Positions 57,405 to 64,000 of a stretch of 64,000 bases of DNA are shown here, piece after piece; within the stretch, counting starts at the first letter, position 1; every line of letters begins with the position of its first letter. The notes beneath the pieces are model-generated. The model was given only the letters and a program-made list of their open reading frames with translations. It was not told the DNA's origin and did no database searches. The DNA is taken from assembly GCA_040399685.1 (NCBI GenBank), contig JBBART010000014.1, positions 61,364 to 125,363 on the forward strand, given 5' to 3'. The DNA comes from CAIQQQ01 sp040399685. Its GTDB lineage: Bacteria; Pseudomonadota; Alphaproteobacteria; Acetobacterales; Acetobacteraceae. A program made the position numbers and the translations under genes.

Positions 57405-58738
57405 GCGTCGTTGTTCGGTTCGCCCCATCGCCCACCGGCTATCTACATGTCGGCAACGCCCGCCCGGCGTTGCTGAACTGGCTGTTCGCGCGCAAATCGG
57501 GCGGCAAGTTCATCCTCCGGTTCGACGACACCGATACCACGCGCGGCACCCAGGAATACGCCGACGCGATTGAGCAGGATCTGTCGTGGCTAGGGCTGAC
57601 CTGGGATGAGAGCTATCGCCAGTCCGACCGTCTGGCGTTGTATGAGGCCGCCGCCGAGAAGCTGAAGGCGTCCGGCCGGCTGTATCCCTGCTTCGAGGGT
57701 GAGGCCGAACTTCAGGCCAAGCGCGACTATCGCGTCAAGCGCGGCCAGCCGCCGATGTATGACCGGGCGATGCTCAAGCTGACCCCAGAGCAGCGCGAGA
57801 AGGCCGAAGCGGGCGGCAAGCGGCCACATTGGCGCTTCAAGCTGTCCAACTACAGCATTTCCTGGCCGGATCTGGTGCTGGGCAAGCGCGAGGTGAAGCT
57901 GACGGCCGTGTCCGATCCGATCCTGATCCGGGCCGATGGCACGCCGCTCTACACCTTCTCGTCGGTGGTGGATGACATGGAGTCCCGCGTCACGCATGTG
58001 TTGCGCGGTGAGGACCACATCACCAACACCGGCGTGCAGCTTGATATTCTGGAAGCGCTCGGCGGCAGCCGTGCGAAATTCAACTTCGCCCATTTTCCGC
58101 TGCTGACGGCGGGCGATGGGGCGAAGCTGTCCAAGCGCACGGACAGCATCTCGCTGCGCAGCCTGCGCACGGATGGCGTGGAACCGGGCGCGATCATCGC
58201 CTATCTCGCAGCGCTCGGCTCCTCGGCCGACCCGGCATTGCTGCCGCTGCCGGCGTTGGCGAAGAACTTCGATTTTGGGCGGTTCTCATCGTCCTCGGCG
58301 AAGTTCGATATCGGCCAGGTGCTGGCGCTGAACCGCAAGTTGCTGCACGGGCTGGATTTTGCGTCTGTGGCCCCGCGGCTGCCGGCCGGCGCCACAGAGG
58401 CGTTCTGGCTGGCGGTGCGCGGCAATCTGGACCTGCTGTCCGAGGCGCGCGGCTATTGGGATGTGGTGGCTGGCTCCATCGTGCCGCCGGTGATCGAGGG
58501 CGAAGGCGATTACCTGCGCACAGCCCTCGAATTGCTGCCGCAGGAACCGTGGGATGATGCGGTGTGGACCACCTGGACCGACGCCATCAAGGCGGCCACC
58601 GGTCGGAAGGGCAAAGCGCTGTTCATGCCGCTGCGGCTGGCATTGACTGGCGAAGAGCATGGCCCCGAATTGAAGGCGTTGTTGCCGCTGATGGGGCGTG
58701 CCCGGGCGGCGCAGCGTTTGGCGGTGGCTTCAAGCTGA
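57401..58738 (+). CDS. gltX: Glutamyl-tRNA synthetase
   Basis: Charges tRNA-Glu (and in many bacteria tRNA-Gln). It has 445 residues. The class I signature is a variant, HVGN (residues 16-19) rather than HIGH, in PTGYLHVGNARPALLN; the second motif KLSKR is in GAKLSKRTDS near residue 241. Many alphaproteobacteria carry two GltX proteins, one of them with Glu-Q or mischarging specificity; I cannot say which this is. The zinc-binding Cys set of longer GltX proteins is reduced to a single Cys. It overlaps the preceding small gene and ends at a perfect hairpin. Confidence 0.93.
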   Translation: MSVVVRFAPSPTGYLHVGNARPALLNWLFARKSGGKFILRFDDTDTTRGTQEYADAIEQDLSWLGLTWDESYRQSDRLALYEAAAEKLKASGRLYPCFEGEAELQAKRDYRVKRGQPPMYDRAMLKLTPEQREKAEAGGKRPHWRFKLSNYSISWPDLVLGKREVKLTAVSDPILIRADGTPLYTFSSVVDDMESRVTHVLRGEDHITNTGVQLDILEALGGSRAKFNFAHFPLLTAGDGAKLSKRTDSISLRSLRTDGVEPGAIIAYLAALGSSADPALLPLPALAKNFDFGRFSSSSAKFDIGQVLALNRKLLHGLDFASVAPRLPAGATEAFWLAVRGNLDLLSEARGYWDVVAGSIVPPVIEGEGDYLRTALELLPQEPWDDAVWTTWTDAIKAATGRKGKALFMPLRLALTGEEHGPELKALLPLMGRARAAQRLAVASS

Positions 58739-58744
58739 AGCCAG

Positions 58745-58770
58745 GGCCAGGGGATGTGAATCCCCTGGCC
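58745..58770. terminator. Bidirectional terminator between gltX and the DUF3309 gene
   Basis: GGCCAGGGGA (58745-58754) and TCCCCTGGCC (58761-58770) form a perfect 10-base stem with loop TGTGAA, 7 bases after the gltX stop and 8 bases before the convergent DUF3309 gene end. Confidence 0.75.
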
Positions 58771-58778
58771 AAGCGCTC

Positions 58779-58949
58779 TCAGATCCGACCCATCAACAGC
58801 AGAATGACGATAACGAGCAGAATGACGATAACGAGCAGAACGAGCCCGAGGCCACCACTTGGCGCGTAGCCCCAGCCGGAGCTATGCGGCCACCTTGGGA
58901 AGGCACCGATCAACAGCAATACAACGATAATCAGCAGAATGGTGGACAT
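58779..58949 (-). CDS. DUF3309 small membrane protein
   Basis: A 56-residue protein: an N-terminal helix MSTILLIIVVLLLIGAFPRW, a polar middle PHSSGWGYAPSGGLG and a C-terminal helix rich in Val, Ile and Leu. This is the DUF3309 layout, common in alphaproteobacteria and usually stress-associated. The start is ATG 58949, with GAGGA upstream. The second helix is lengthened by an in-frame 18-base tandem duplication (58801-58836). It lies 45 bases downstream of the entericidin-like gene and is probably co-transcribed. Confidence 0.85.
   Translation of the reverse strand: MSTILLIIVVLLLIGAFPRWPHSSGWGYAPSGGLGLVLLVIVILLVIVILLLMGRI
58801..58836. repeat. 18-base tandem duplication inside the DUF3309 gene
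   Basis: The unit AGAATGACGATAACGAGC occurs twice in a row without mismatch (58801-58818 and 58819-58836), with a partial third copy AGAACGAGC after it. It keeps the reading frame and duplicates LVIVIL in the second membrane helix. Confidence 0.9.
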
Positions 58950-58994
58950 GGATGATCCTCTCTTGGTCAAACGCCAATAGGTGGGGGACCAAGT

Positions 58995-59135
58995 TTACGG
59001 TGCGTGTTTGATGGCGCTCTTTTCGAGGGCTTTGCCGCCCTGGGAGATATCCTCACCAGCGCCGGCGGTCGTGTTACAGGCGCTCAGGACTGGCAGGGCC
59101 GCCAACAGCATAAGAACTGCTACGATTTTTTTCAT
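58995..59135 (-). CDS. Entericidin-like small lipoprotein
   Basis: A 46-residue open reading frame starting ATG 59135 with CGGAG eight bases upstream: MKKIVAVLML, then LAALPVLSAC, a lipobox with the modified Cys at residue 20, followed by NTTAGAGEDISQGGKALEKS. The C-terminal helix (residues 28-44) is amphipathic. This is the entericidin A/B pattern: tiny stress-inducible outer or inner membrane lipoproteins, in E. coli an antidote/toxin pair. A second member is not present beside it. A GGAAC-N16-CATT near-match to the EcfG consensus lies upstream (59176-59200). Confidence 0.8.
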   Translation of the reverse strand: MKKIVAVLMLLAALPVLSACNTTAGAGEDISQGGKALEKSAIKHAP

Positions 59136-59175
59136 TTTACTTGCTCCGTGATAATAAACGCATCACTGAAGTTGT

Positions 59176-59200
59176 AATGATGGACGTGCGATAAAGTTCC
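59176..59200 (-). promoter_or_regulatory. Weak EcfG-like promoter for the entericidin-DUF3309 pair
   Basis: Read on the minus strand, GGAAC (59200-59196), a 16-base spacer and CATT (59179-59176) approach the EcfG consensus, one base off in the -10 part. It lies 41 bases upstream of the lipoprotein start. A TATTAT nearby gives an alternative sigma-70 -10 without a good -35. Confidence 0.35.
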
Positions 59201-59210
59201 TGTAAGGCGT

Positions 59211-59822
59211 TCAGTCTTTCTCGCCGCCGCGCACCGGCTGCGGCAGGCGGTTGCCCTTGGGGGCAAGCGGACAGACGAAGCGGGGCGCATGGGCGCAGGA
59301 TGGGGCGTAGGCGAAGTTAAAATCCAAAATCACCCGTCCGTCCGGGGCCTCCCCCAGGTCGGCACTCTTGATGGTATCGAGCAGATAGCGCCCACCACCA
59401 TAGGTTTCGGTGCCGCTGGTGGCGTCTGTGAATGGCAGGAAAACGCCGCCGCCATAGCCGCCGAGCCAATACAGCGTCAATTCGCCGCCGAGCGCGGGGG
59501 CTAGTCCGTGGGTGCGGGCAAAGGCGATGGCCTCGACGCTGCCATCGTCACCCGCCGGCAGATGCAGGCTTTCGGATTCTGTCGGCGCCAGTGTCACCAG
59601 AAATCGTAGCTCCGGGTCGTAGGAATAGAGATCCAGGCCCTTGAAGCGGGCGCGGGCCTGTGGCTCCAGCGGTGATTGCGGATGCTGTGCGAACAAATCA
59701 TCACGCGTGATGCGCCAGAGCTTCCAGGCTTCCTCCGCGTGTGGGGCGCGCCTGATTTCGGCATACAGGTCGGCCACACGACGGCGCCAATCCCACAGCT
59801 CTCCATGGGAGGCGGCGGTCAC
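59211..59822 (-). CDS. DUF1684 protein coupled to the hopanoid operon
   Basis: A 203-residue soluble protein of the DUF1684 family. The family ends with DFNFAYAPSCAHAPRFVCPLAPKGNRLPQPVRGGE, and the segments TYGGGRYLLDT and VILDFNFAYAPSC are the hallmarks; the two conserved Cys may bind a ligand. The GTG 59822 start overlaps the hpnK stop (GTGA), so the gene is the last member of the hpnM-I-J-K unit. DUF1684 proteins have no proven reaction. Its tie to hpnK suggests a role in modifying or handling the hopanoid head group, but this is inference. Confidence 0.85.
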   Translation of the reverse strand: MTAASHGELWDWRRRVADLYAEIRRAPHAEEAWKLWRITRDDLFAQHPQSPLEPQARARFKGLDLYSYDPELRFLVTLAPTESESLHLPAGDDGSVEAIAFARTHGLAPALGGELTLYWLGGYGGGVFLPFTDATSGTETYGGGRYLLDTIKSADLGEAPDGRVILDFNFAYAPSCAHAPRFVCPLAPKGNRLPQPVRGGEKD

Positions 59823-60655
59823 AGATCACCGTAGGCGATGTGGTCCATGTGTGAGAACGCAGCGCGCACATGCGGGCTGCACAGGGCCTGGAGTTCACCC
59901 TCGTGCTGATAAGCAGGCATCAGCCGATCCAGGATCGCGTCGCGCCCGGCTGCGGGGTGGACGTAAATCTCGCTGACGCCATAGGGCAATTTTTCGGCCA
60001 GCAGCAACAGCCGCTCCTCAGTCATGCCGCCGGACCAGGCGAGACCGAACACCTGATCGTTCACCGTAAGACCCACGCGGCTTGCCTGGCGCCGGAGAAC
60101 GCGGGTCCAGGCGTGCATGGCGCGGGCACCAAGGCTGGGGGCCACGCCGCACGCGGCCATCACGTCGACCGGCTCGGCCGGAATACGCATGGCGCGCAAC
60201 CCGTGCGACCAGCCGGCATCGATCATCATGGCGCCCACGGTAGGGTGCAGATGCATATGCTTGTGGGCGTCGGCGTGATCCAGCGTGAGACCGGTTTCAG
60301 CGAATGCCGCAAACTGGGCCGCAATCTCCGCGCGGAGTTGCCGGCGGATCTCGGGCAGGAAGAAGTATCGCAGCCCCAGCCGCAGCTGGTCTGACGGGAA
60401 TTCCCCGTTGGCATCGATCAGATCGGGCACCTCGGACACCGGCAAGATCGGCCGTCCCTCGATGACAACGAGATGCAGGCCCACTCTCAGGCCGGGCATG
60501 GTCTTGGCCCGGCGCACCGCATCGTTGGCGGCGGCGCCGCTGACCATCAGGCTGGCGGAGCCGAGGAGACCGTCGCGGTGTGCCCGCTCGATCCCCTCGT
60601 TGACAGCTTCCGACAGGCCGAAATCATCGGCCGAAAAGATAACCTTGCGGCGCAC
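59819..60655 (-). CDS. hpnK: Hopanoid biosynthesis protein HpnK (YdjC-like deacetylase)
   Basis: A 278-residue protein of the ChbG/YdjC carbohydrate deacetylase fold. The metal site is visible: SADDFGLS (Asp-Asp) at residues 8-15 and the later HADAHKHMHLHP. HpnK is thought to deacetylate a GlcNAc-type hopanoid during formation of the bacteriohopanetetrol cyclitol ether head group, working with HpnI and HpnJ. The start is GTG 60655; no strong ribosome site is seen. It follows hpnJ by 9 bases, and its stop overlaps the DUF1684 gene. Confidence 0.92.
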   Translation of the reverse strand: MRRKVIFSADDFGLSEAVNEGIERAHRDGLLGSASLMVSGAAANDAVRRAKTMPGLRVGLHLVVIEGRPILPVSEVPDLIDANGEFPSDQLRLGLRYFFLPEIRRQLRAEIAAQFAAFAETGLTLDHADAHKHMHLHPTVGAMMIDAGWSHGLRAMRIPAEPVDVMAACGVAPSLGARAMHAWTRVLRRQASRVGLTVNDQVFGLAWSGGMTEERLLLLAEKLPYGVSEIYVHPAAGRDAILDRLMPAYQHEGELQALCSPHVRAAFSHMDHIAYGDL

Positions 60656-60664
60656 TTTTAGAAA

Positions 60665-62092
60665 TCAGGCGGCCTGATTGCGCTCGCGGAGGAACTGGAA
60701 GAATTCCACGCCTTCGCGCAGGCGACGCTTCATCATCTGCGGGCTGCGGATCATCTCACCCACGATGGAGGCGATCTTCGGTGCGCGGAAATAGAACTGC
60801 TTGTAGAACACTTCAACGCTGTTGAAGATTTCGGTATGCGACAGATGCGGATAATGCAGCGGGGCGATCTGGACGCCATGATCGTCGATCAGTTCGGCGT
60901 TCTCGATATCCAGCCAGCCGTTTTCGACGGCCTGCTTGTAGAGGAACGTGCCCGGATACGGCGCTGCCAGCGACACCTGCATGGTGTGCGGGTTGATCTC
61001 CTTGGCGTAGGCGATCGTCTCCTGGATCGTCTCCTTGGTCTCGCCGGGCAGGCCGAGGATGAAGGTGCCGTGGATCTTGATGCCGAGTTCGTGGCAATCC
61101 TTGGTAAACTTCTTGGCCGTCTCGATCAGCAGGCCCTTCTTGATGTTGTGCAGGATCTGCTGGTTGCCGCTCTCATAGCCCACGAGCAGCAGGCGCAGGC
61201 CGTTGGCCTTCAGCACTTCCAGAGTCTTGCGCGGCACGTTCGCCTTGGCGTTGCACGACCAGGTGACGCCCAGCTTGCCGAGTTCCTTGGCGATCTCCTC
61301 GGCGCGCGGCAGGTTGTCGGTGAAGGTGTCGTCGTCGAAGAAGATTTCCTTCACCTGCGGATGGGTCTGCATGATCTTGGCGACTTCGGCTGCCACGTTC
61401 TTGGCCGAACGGACGCGGTAGTTATGCCCGCCCACCGTCTGCGGCCACAGGCAGAACGTGCAGCGGCTCTTGCAGCCACGGCCGGTGTAGATCGACACAT
61501 AGGGGTGCTTCAGATAGCCGATGAAGTAATCTTCGATCTTGAGATCGCGGCTATAGACGTCGCTGACGAAGGGCAGCAGGTCCATGTCCTCAATGATCTC
61601 ACGATCCTTGTTGTGGACAATCGTGCCATCGGCGGCGCGATAGGAAATGCCGTCGATGGTGGACCAGTCCTGGCCCTCGGCCACGTCCTTGATCGTGAAG
61701 TCGAACTCGTTGCGCGCCACGAAGTCGATCGACAGGCCCTGTTCCAGGCTTTCCTGGGCCTGCACGGCCACTTTGGCGCCGACCATGCCGATCTTGAGCG
61801 TGGGGTTGGCGGCCTTCAATGCGGTGGCCACCTTCACGTCGGAGGCAAAGCTGGGGGTGGAGGTGTGGATGATGCACAGCTCATGCTTCTTGGCGGCTTC
61901 GATCACCGTCTCCAGGCTGATGCGTGCCGGCGGCGCGTCGATCAGGGTGGAGCCGGGCACGAGGGCGGCCGGCTGGGCAAGCCAGGTCGGGAACCAGAAG
62001 CTCTTGATTTCGCGCTTGGCCTGATAGCGCGAGCCAGCGCCGCCGTCGAAGCCGTCGAACGAGGGGGGCTGCAGAAACAGGGTCTTCATCAT
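60665..62092 (-). CDS. hpnJ: Hopanoid biosynthesis radical SAM protein HpnJ
   Basis: A 475-residue B12-binding radical SAM enzyme. The N-terminal ~150 residues form a cobalamin-binding-like domain (IIHTSTPSFASDVKVA and VGAKVA). The iron-sulfur motif is GCKSRCTFCLWP near residue 206. HpnJ is required for the cyclitol ring contraction in bacteriohopanetetrol cyclitol ether. It overlaps the start of hpnI by 4 bases on one side and is 9 bases from hpnK on the other. Its overall length and C-terminal FYKQFYFRAPKI region match family members. Confidence 0.93.
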   Translation of the reverse strand: MMKTLFLQPPSFDGFDGGAGSRYQAKREIKSFWFPTWLAQPAALVPGSTLIDAPPARISLETVIEAAKKHELCIIHTSTPSFASDVKVATALKAANPTLKIGMVGAKVAVQAQESLEQGLSIDFVARNEFDFTIKDVAEGQDWSTIDGISYRAADGTIVHNKDREIIEDMDLLPFVSDVYSRDLKIEDYFIGYLKHPYVSIYTGRGCKSRCTFCLWPQTVGGHNYRVRSAKNVAAEVAKIMQTHPQVKEIFFDDDTFTDNLPRAEEIAKELGKLGVTWSCNAKANVPRKTLEVLKANGLRLLLVGYESGNQQILHNIKKGLLIETAKKFTKDCHELGIKIHGTFILGLPGETKETIQETIAYAKEINPHTMQVSLAAPYPGTFLYKQAVENGWLDIENAELIDDHGVQIAPLHYPHLSHTEIFNSVEVFYKQFYFRAPKIASIVGEMIRSPQMMKRRLREGVEFFQFLRERNQAA

Positions 62093-63300
62093 GACAAAAC
62101 AGTCCCTTGGGGCTGCGACACGGGCTCTGTGTGCCGGGAGATTTCAGGTTCAGTGGGTGCGGAAGCGCGGGTATGCATCATCTGGCCGCGCCATTCCACT
62201 TTATCGCTCGCATAGCTGGCCAGGATGATGGCCATGGACAAGGCATCGCGCAGCGGCAAAAGCATAATTGGCGCTGGTGTGGCCAGGCCGCGGGCCACGA
62301 GGCCCAGTGCGCGGTCGATGATTCGGGCGGTCAGGGCCCGTGCGATCCAGGCCACCACAAACAAGGCAGTGGCCCAGCCAGAGCCGGACAATGCGATGGC
62401 CGCAGCCGCCCAGAACAATGGGAACTGGATGGACGACAGCGCAAACGCCACCGGCACCAAGGACAGAATGGTGCGGGACCAGCGCAGTTCGTGCGCATAA
62501 AGCGCTTTGATTCTGGCCTCTGGCACCGTGGTGGCCGGGATGGTGGTGGCGATGCTGATGCGCAATCCCTGCTGGCGCACCAATTGGCCGAGCACATTGT
62601 CATCGGCCAGATGATCCACCAGGGCGCGCAGGCCGCCGATTTTTGCCAGCGTGTCGCGCCGTAGCGCCATGGTGGCGCCCAGGCAATCCTCGCGGCCGAG
62701 ATCGCGAGACATCAGCGCCCCGGGCAGGAAGCCGTGATTGATGGCGGTGGCGCCCAGCCGTGCGGCGAGCGAAGTGTTGGCGGCAAGGCCCGCGTAGAGT
62801 GTGGTGACGAGCCCGACCTGCTTGTCATCAAACGCGGCCATGATGCGGTTGAGATAATCCGGCGCGCAATGCAGGTCGCTGTCGGCAATCACGATCATGT
62901 CGTGGTGTGCGGAATCGAACATGTTGATCAGGTTCGATATTTTTCGGTTGCGCCCATGTTGCGTCGGGTTGATCACCAAGGCGATCTCGCGGTGCGAATA
63001 GCGCGATTGCATCCGGCGCACCACGGCGATGGCCGCGTCGTTATTGTCCTGCACGCCGAAGACGATCTGGAAGTCCGGATAATCCTGGTCGCACACGCTG
63101 GACAAGGCCGCTTCGAGCAGCGGCTCGTCGCCATAGAGAGGCTTGAGCAAGGTCAGCGGGGGCAGGTTTTGCCGGGGGGCGGGCGGTGCTTTGGCAAAGC
63201 GGCGCACAGACCTTACGCCGGCCAGCGCCTGGCCAATGCCCGCCACGGCCAGGAAGGCTGCGACCAGCGAAACACCTGTCAGGATGCCAGGCATCTGCAC
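62089..63300 (-). CDS. hpnI: Hopanoid biosynthesis glycosyltransferase HpnI
   Basis: A 403-residue membrane glycosyltransferase of the family 2/21 ceramide-glucosyltransferase kind. An N-terminal membrane helix (ILTGVSLVAAFLAVAGIG) is followed by the catalytic domain with LLKPLYGDEPLLEAAL, the acidic IADSDLHCAPDY near residue 138 and a QxxRW-like LRWSRTIL near residue 271. The C-terminus has three hydrophobic segments. HpnI attaches GlcNAc to bacteriohopanetetrol, the substrate for HpnK and HpnJ. GTG 63300 and ATG 63294 are both possible starts. Confidence 0.93.
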   Translation of the reverse strand: MQMPGILTGVSLVAAFLAVAGIGQALAGVRSVRRFAKAPPAPRQNLPPLTLLKPLYGDEPLLEAALSSVCDQDYPDFQIVFGVQDNNDAAIAVVRRMQSRYSHREIALVINPTQHGRNRKISNLINMFDSAHHDMIVIADSDLHCAPDYLNRIMAAFDDKQVGLVTTLYAGLAANTSLAARLGATAINHGFLPGALMSRDLGREDCLGATMALRRDTLAKIGGLRALVDHLADDNVLGQLVRQQGLRISIATTIPATTVPEARIKALYAHELRWSRTILSLVPVAFALSSIQFPLFWAAAAIALSGSGWATALFVVAWIARALTARIIDRALGLVARGLATPAPIMLLPLRDALSMAIILASYASDKVEWRGQMMHTRASAPTEPEISRHTEPVSQPQGTVLS

Positions 63301-63301
63301 G

Positions 63302-63916
63302 TCAGGGAGCGCCGCCGGCTGCCAGGCTGACCACTTTGCCGCGCAGACTTGCGATCAATGGACCAGCGTCGCTTTGCGCGAGCAGCCCGCGGAAATCAGA
63401 CCTCGTGACAGCCACGCGGCTGATCGTGCCGTCCAGCAGAATATCAACCACACGCCAGCCGCCTTCAGCCTCATGCATCACGTAATCCAGCTTTGTCGTG
63501 TCGCCGCCCGAGCCCACAATCCGGGTCTGCACCACGGTGTCCTGACCAACGCTGCGCGTGTCCGGTGCAATGATGAATTTTTCCCCAGAGAAGGAATCGA
63601 AATTCGCCACATAGCTGGCAACCGTGAACTGCGTGAACACGTCCATCAATTCGGCCTTCTGAGGCTCCGAAATGGCGGCCCAGCGGGCTGGGCCAATGGA
63701 ATTGCGCAGAATCAACGGAAGGTCGAAAACCTTGGTGGAGATGGGCGTCAGGATGGCCATGCGGGCGGCGAACGGCGTGGCGCGCCCGGCCCGCATGATC
63801 TGGATCAGGGCTTCGTTGAGGGCGCTGACAGGATCAGCCGGTTCGGCGTTTGCCGGAAACGACATGATGCAAGCTGTTGCGATCATTGATGAAATCAGCG
63901 CGCGGCGGGTGATCAT
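63302..63916 (-). CDS. hpnM: Hopanoid-associated MlaC/Ttg2D-type protein HpnM
   Basis: A 204-residue periplasmic lipid carrier. The start is ATG 63916 (MITRRALISSM), followed by a signal peptide ending near ANAE. The mature protein has the MlaC features: ILRNSIGPARWAAISEPQKAELMDVF and VDILLDGTISRVAVTRSDFRGLL. HpnM binds or shuttles hopanoids, probably with HpnN. Its start overlaps the upstream gene's stop (ATGA), and its end lies one base before the HpnI start codon. Confidence 0.92.
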   Translation of the reverse strand: MITRRALISSMIATACIMSFPANAEPADPVSALNEALIQIMRAGRATPFAARMAILTPISTKVFDLPLILRNSIGPARWAAISEPQKAELMDVFTQFTVASYVANFDSFSGEKFIIAPDTRSVGQDTVVQTRIVGSGGDTTKLDYVMHEAEGGWRVVDILLDGTISRVAVTRSDFRGLLAQSDAGPLIASLRGKVVSLAAGGAP

Positions 63917-64000
63917 AATGCTTTTCCCAGCGCGGACAGAACGGTCTCGACCACATCCTTGGCCGTCAGCCCGGCGTCGATCCACTGCTTGGCCGGGGCG
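63913..64000 (-). CDS. C-terminal fragment, probably 1-deoxy-D-xylulose-5-phosphate synthase (Dxs)
   Basis: Only the last 28 codons are in the window; the reading ends PAKQWIDAGLTAKDVVETVL then SALGKAL and a TGA that overlaps the hpnM ATG. The AGL-TA-x-x-V-x-x-V-L-x-A-L ending resembles Dxs C-termini of alphaproteobacteria, and dxs is sometimes part of hopanoid clusters because it makes the isoprenoid precursors. With so few residues the assignment is tentative; the overlap itself is certain. Most of the gene lies beyond 64000. Confidence 0.55.
   Translation of the reverse strand, partial: APAKQWIDAGLTAKDVVETVLSALGKAL

Overview
The window looks like a chromosomal segment of a high-GC alphaproteobacterium, most probably Rhodospirillales/Acetobacteraceae. 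The evidence is the gene order aroA-cmk-rpsA-sppA-ihfB-lapA-pyrF-trpF, a rnhB-ccrM pair, a divergent acnA/ccmA pair, a hopanoid (hpn) cluster, an EcfG-type promoter and very GC-rich codon use. I see no phage, plasmid, insertion sequence or CRISPR array. The genus cannot be fixed from the sequence alone.

Layout. 1-4047: a yejABEF-type oligopeptide ABC importer, its binding protein cut by the window edge, then a Tat-exported Mn/Fe superoxide dismutase. 5067-9162: acnA, with the divergent heme-exporter pair ccmAB. 9166-12788: a RamB/ScfR-type regulator and a small zinc-ribbon protein, divergent from isocitrate lyase aceA. 13014-14120: a LivJ-type binding protein. 14288-26413, all on the minus strand: aroA, cmk, rpsA, sppA, ihfB, lapA-like, pyrF, trpF, an EamA permease, trpB, trpA, accD, folC. 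26550-32505: a TIGR02300 protein, a TPR protein, a methyltransferase, a glycosyltransferase-like gene, a SpoU RNA methylase, an IalB-like protein and rlmN. 32613-39904, minus strand: nicotinate phosphoribosyltransferase, class II DAHP synthase, gor, glmS, glmU. 40002-44550: gph facing a three-gene unit (PanE-like reductase, oxalyl-CoA-synthetase-like ligase, OxlT-like antiporter) that reads as an oxalate-assimilation cassette. 44695-46620: rnhB and ccrM, then tRNA-Lys(CTT). 47119-50862: livHMGF. 50955-53983: a stress-promoter-driven host-attachment-family gene facing hpnN. 54132-58738: a MetE-C-domain protein, nadE, a small acidic protein and gltX. 58779-59135: a DUF3309 peptide and an entericidin-like lipoprotein that is very short. 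59211-64000: a DUF1684 gene, hpnK, hpnJ, hpnI, hpnM and a 28-residue end of a gene resembling the Dxs C-terminus.

Themes. Carbon use converges on C2 compounds: aceA and its regulator, the oxalate cassette (which would yield glyoxylate) and phosphoglycolate phosphatase. The outer membrane is served by the hpnM-I-J-K operon (composite hopanoid head group and transport) and by hpnN about 6 kb away. Translational coupling through ATGA/GTGA overlaps is very common here and is the best guide to transcription units.

The most distinctive non-coding signal is a 121-122 bp intergenic element in three copies (4920-5041, 12879-12999, 16496-16617). Two A/T hairpins at its ends are conserved. Its central hairpin has a conserved apex, but the lower stem differs in sequence between copies while remaining paired. 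Two further small families of GC-rich hairpins occur at gene ends.
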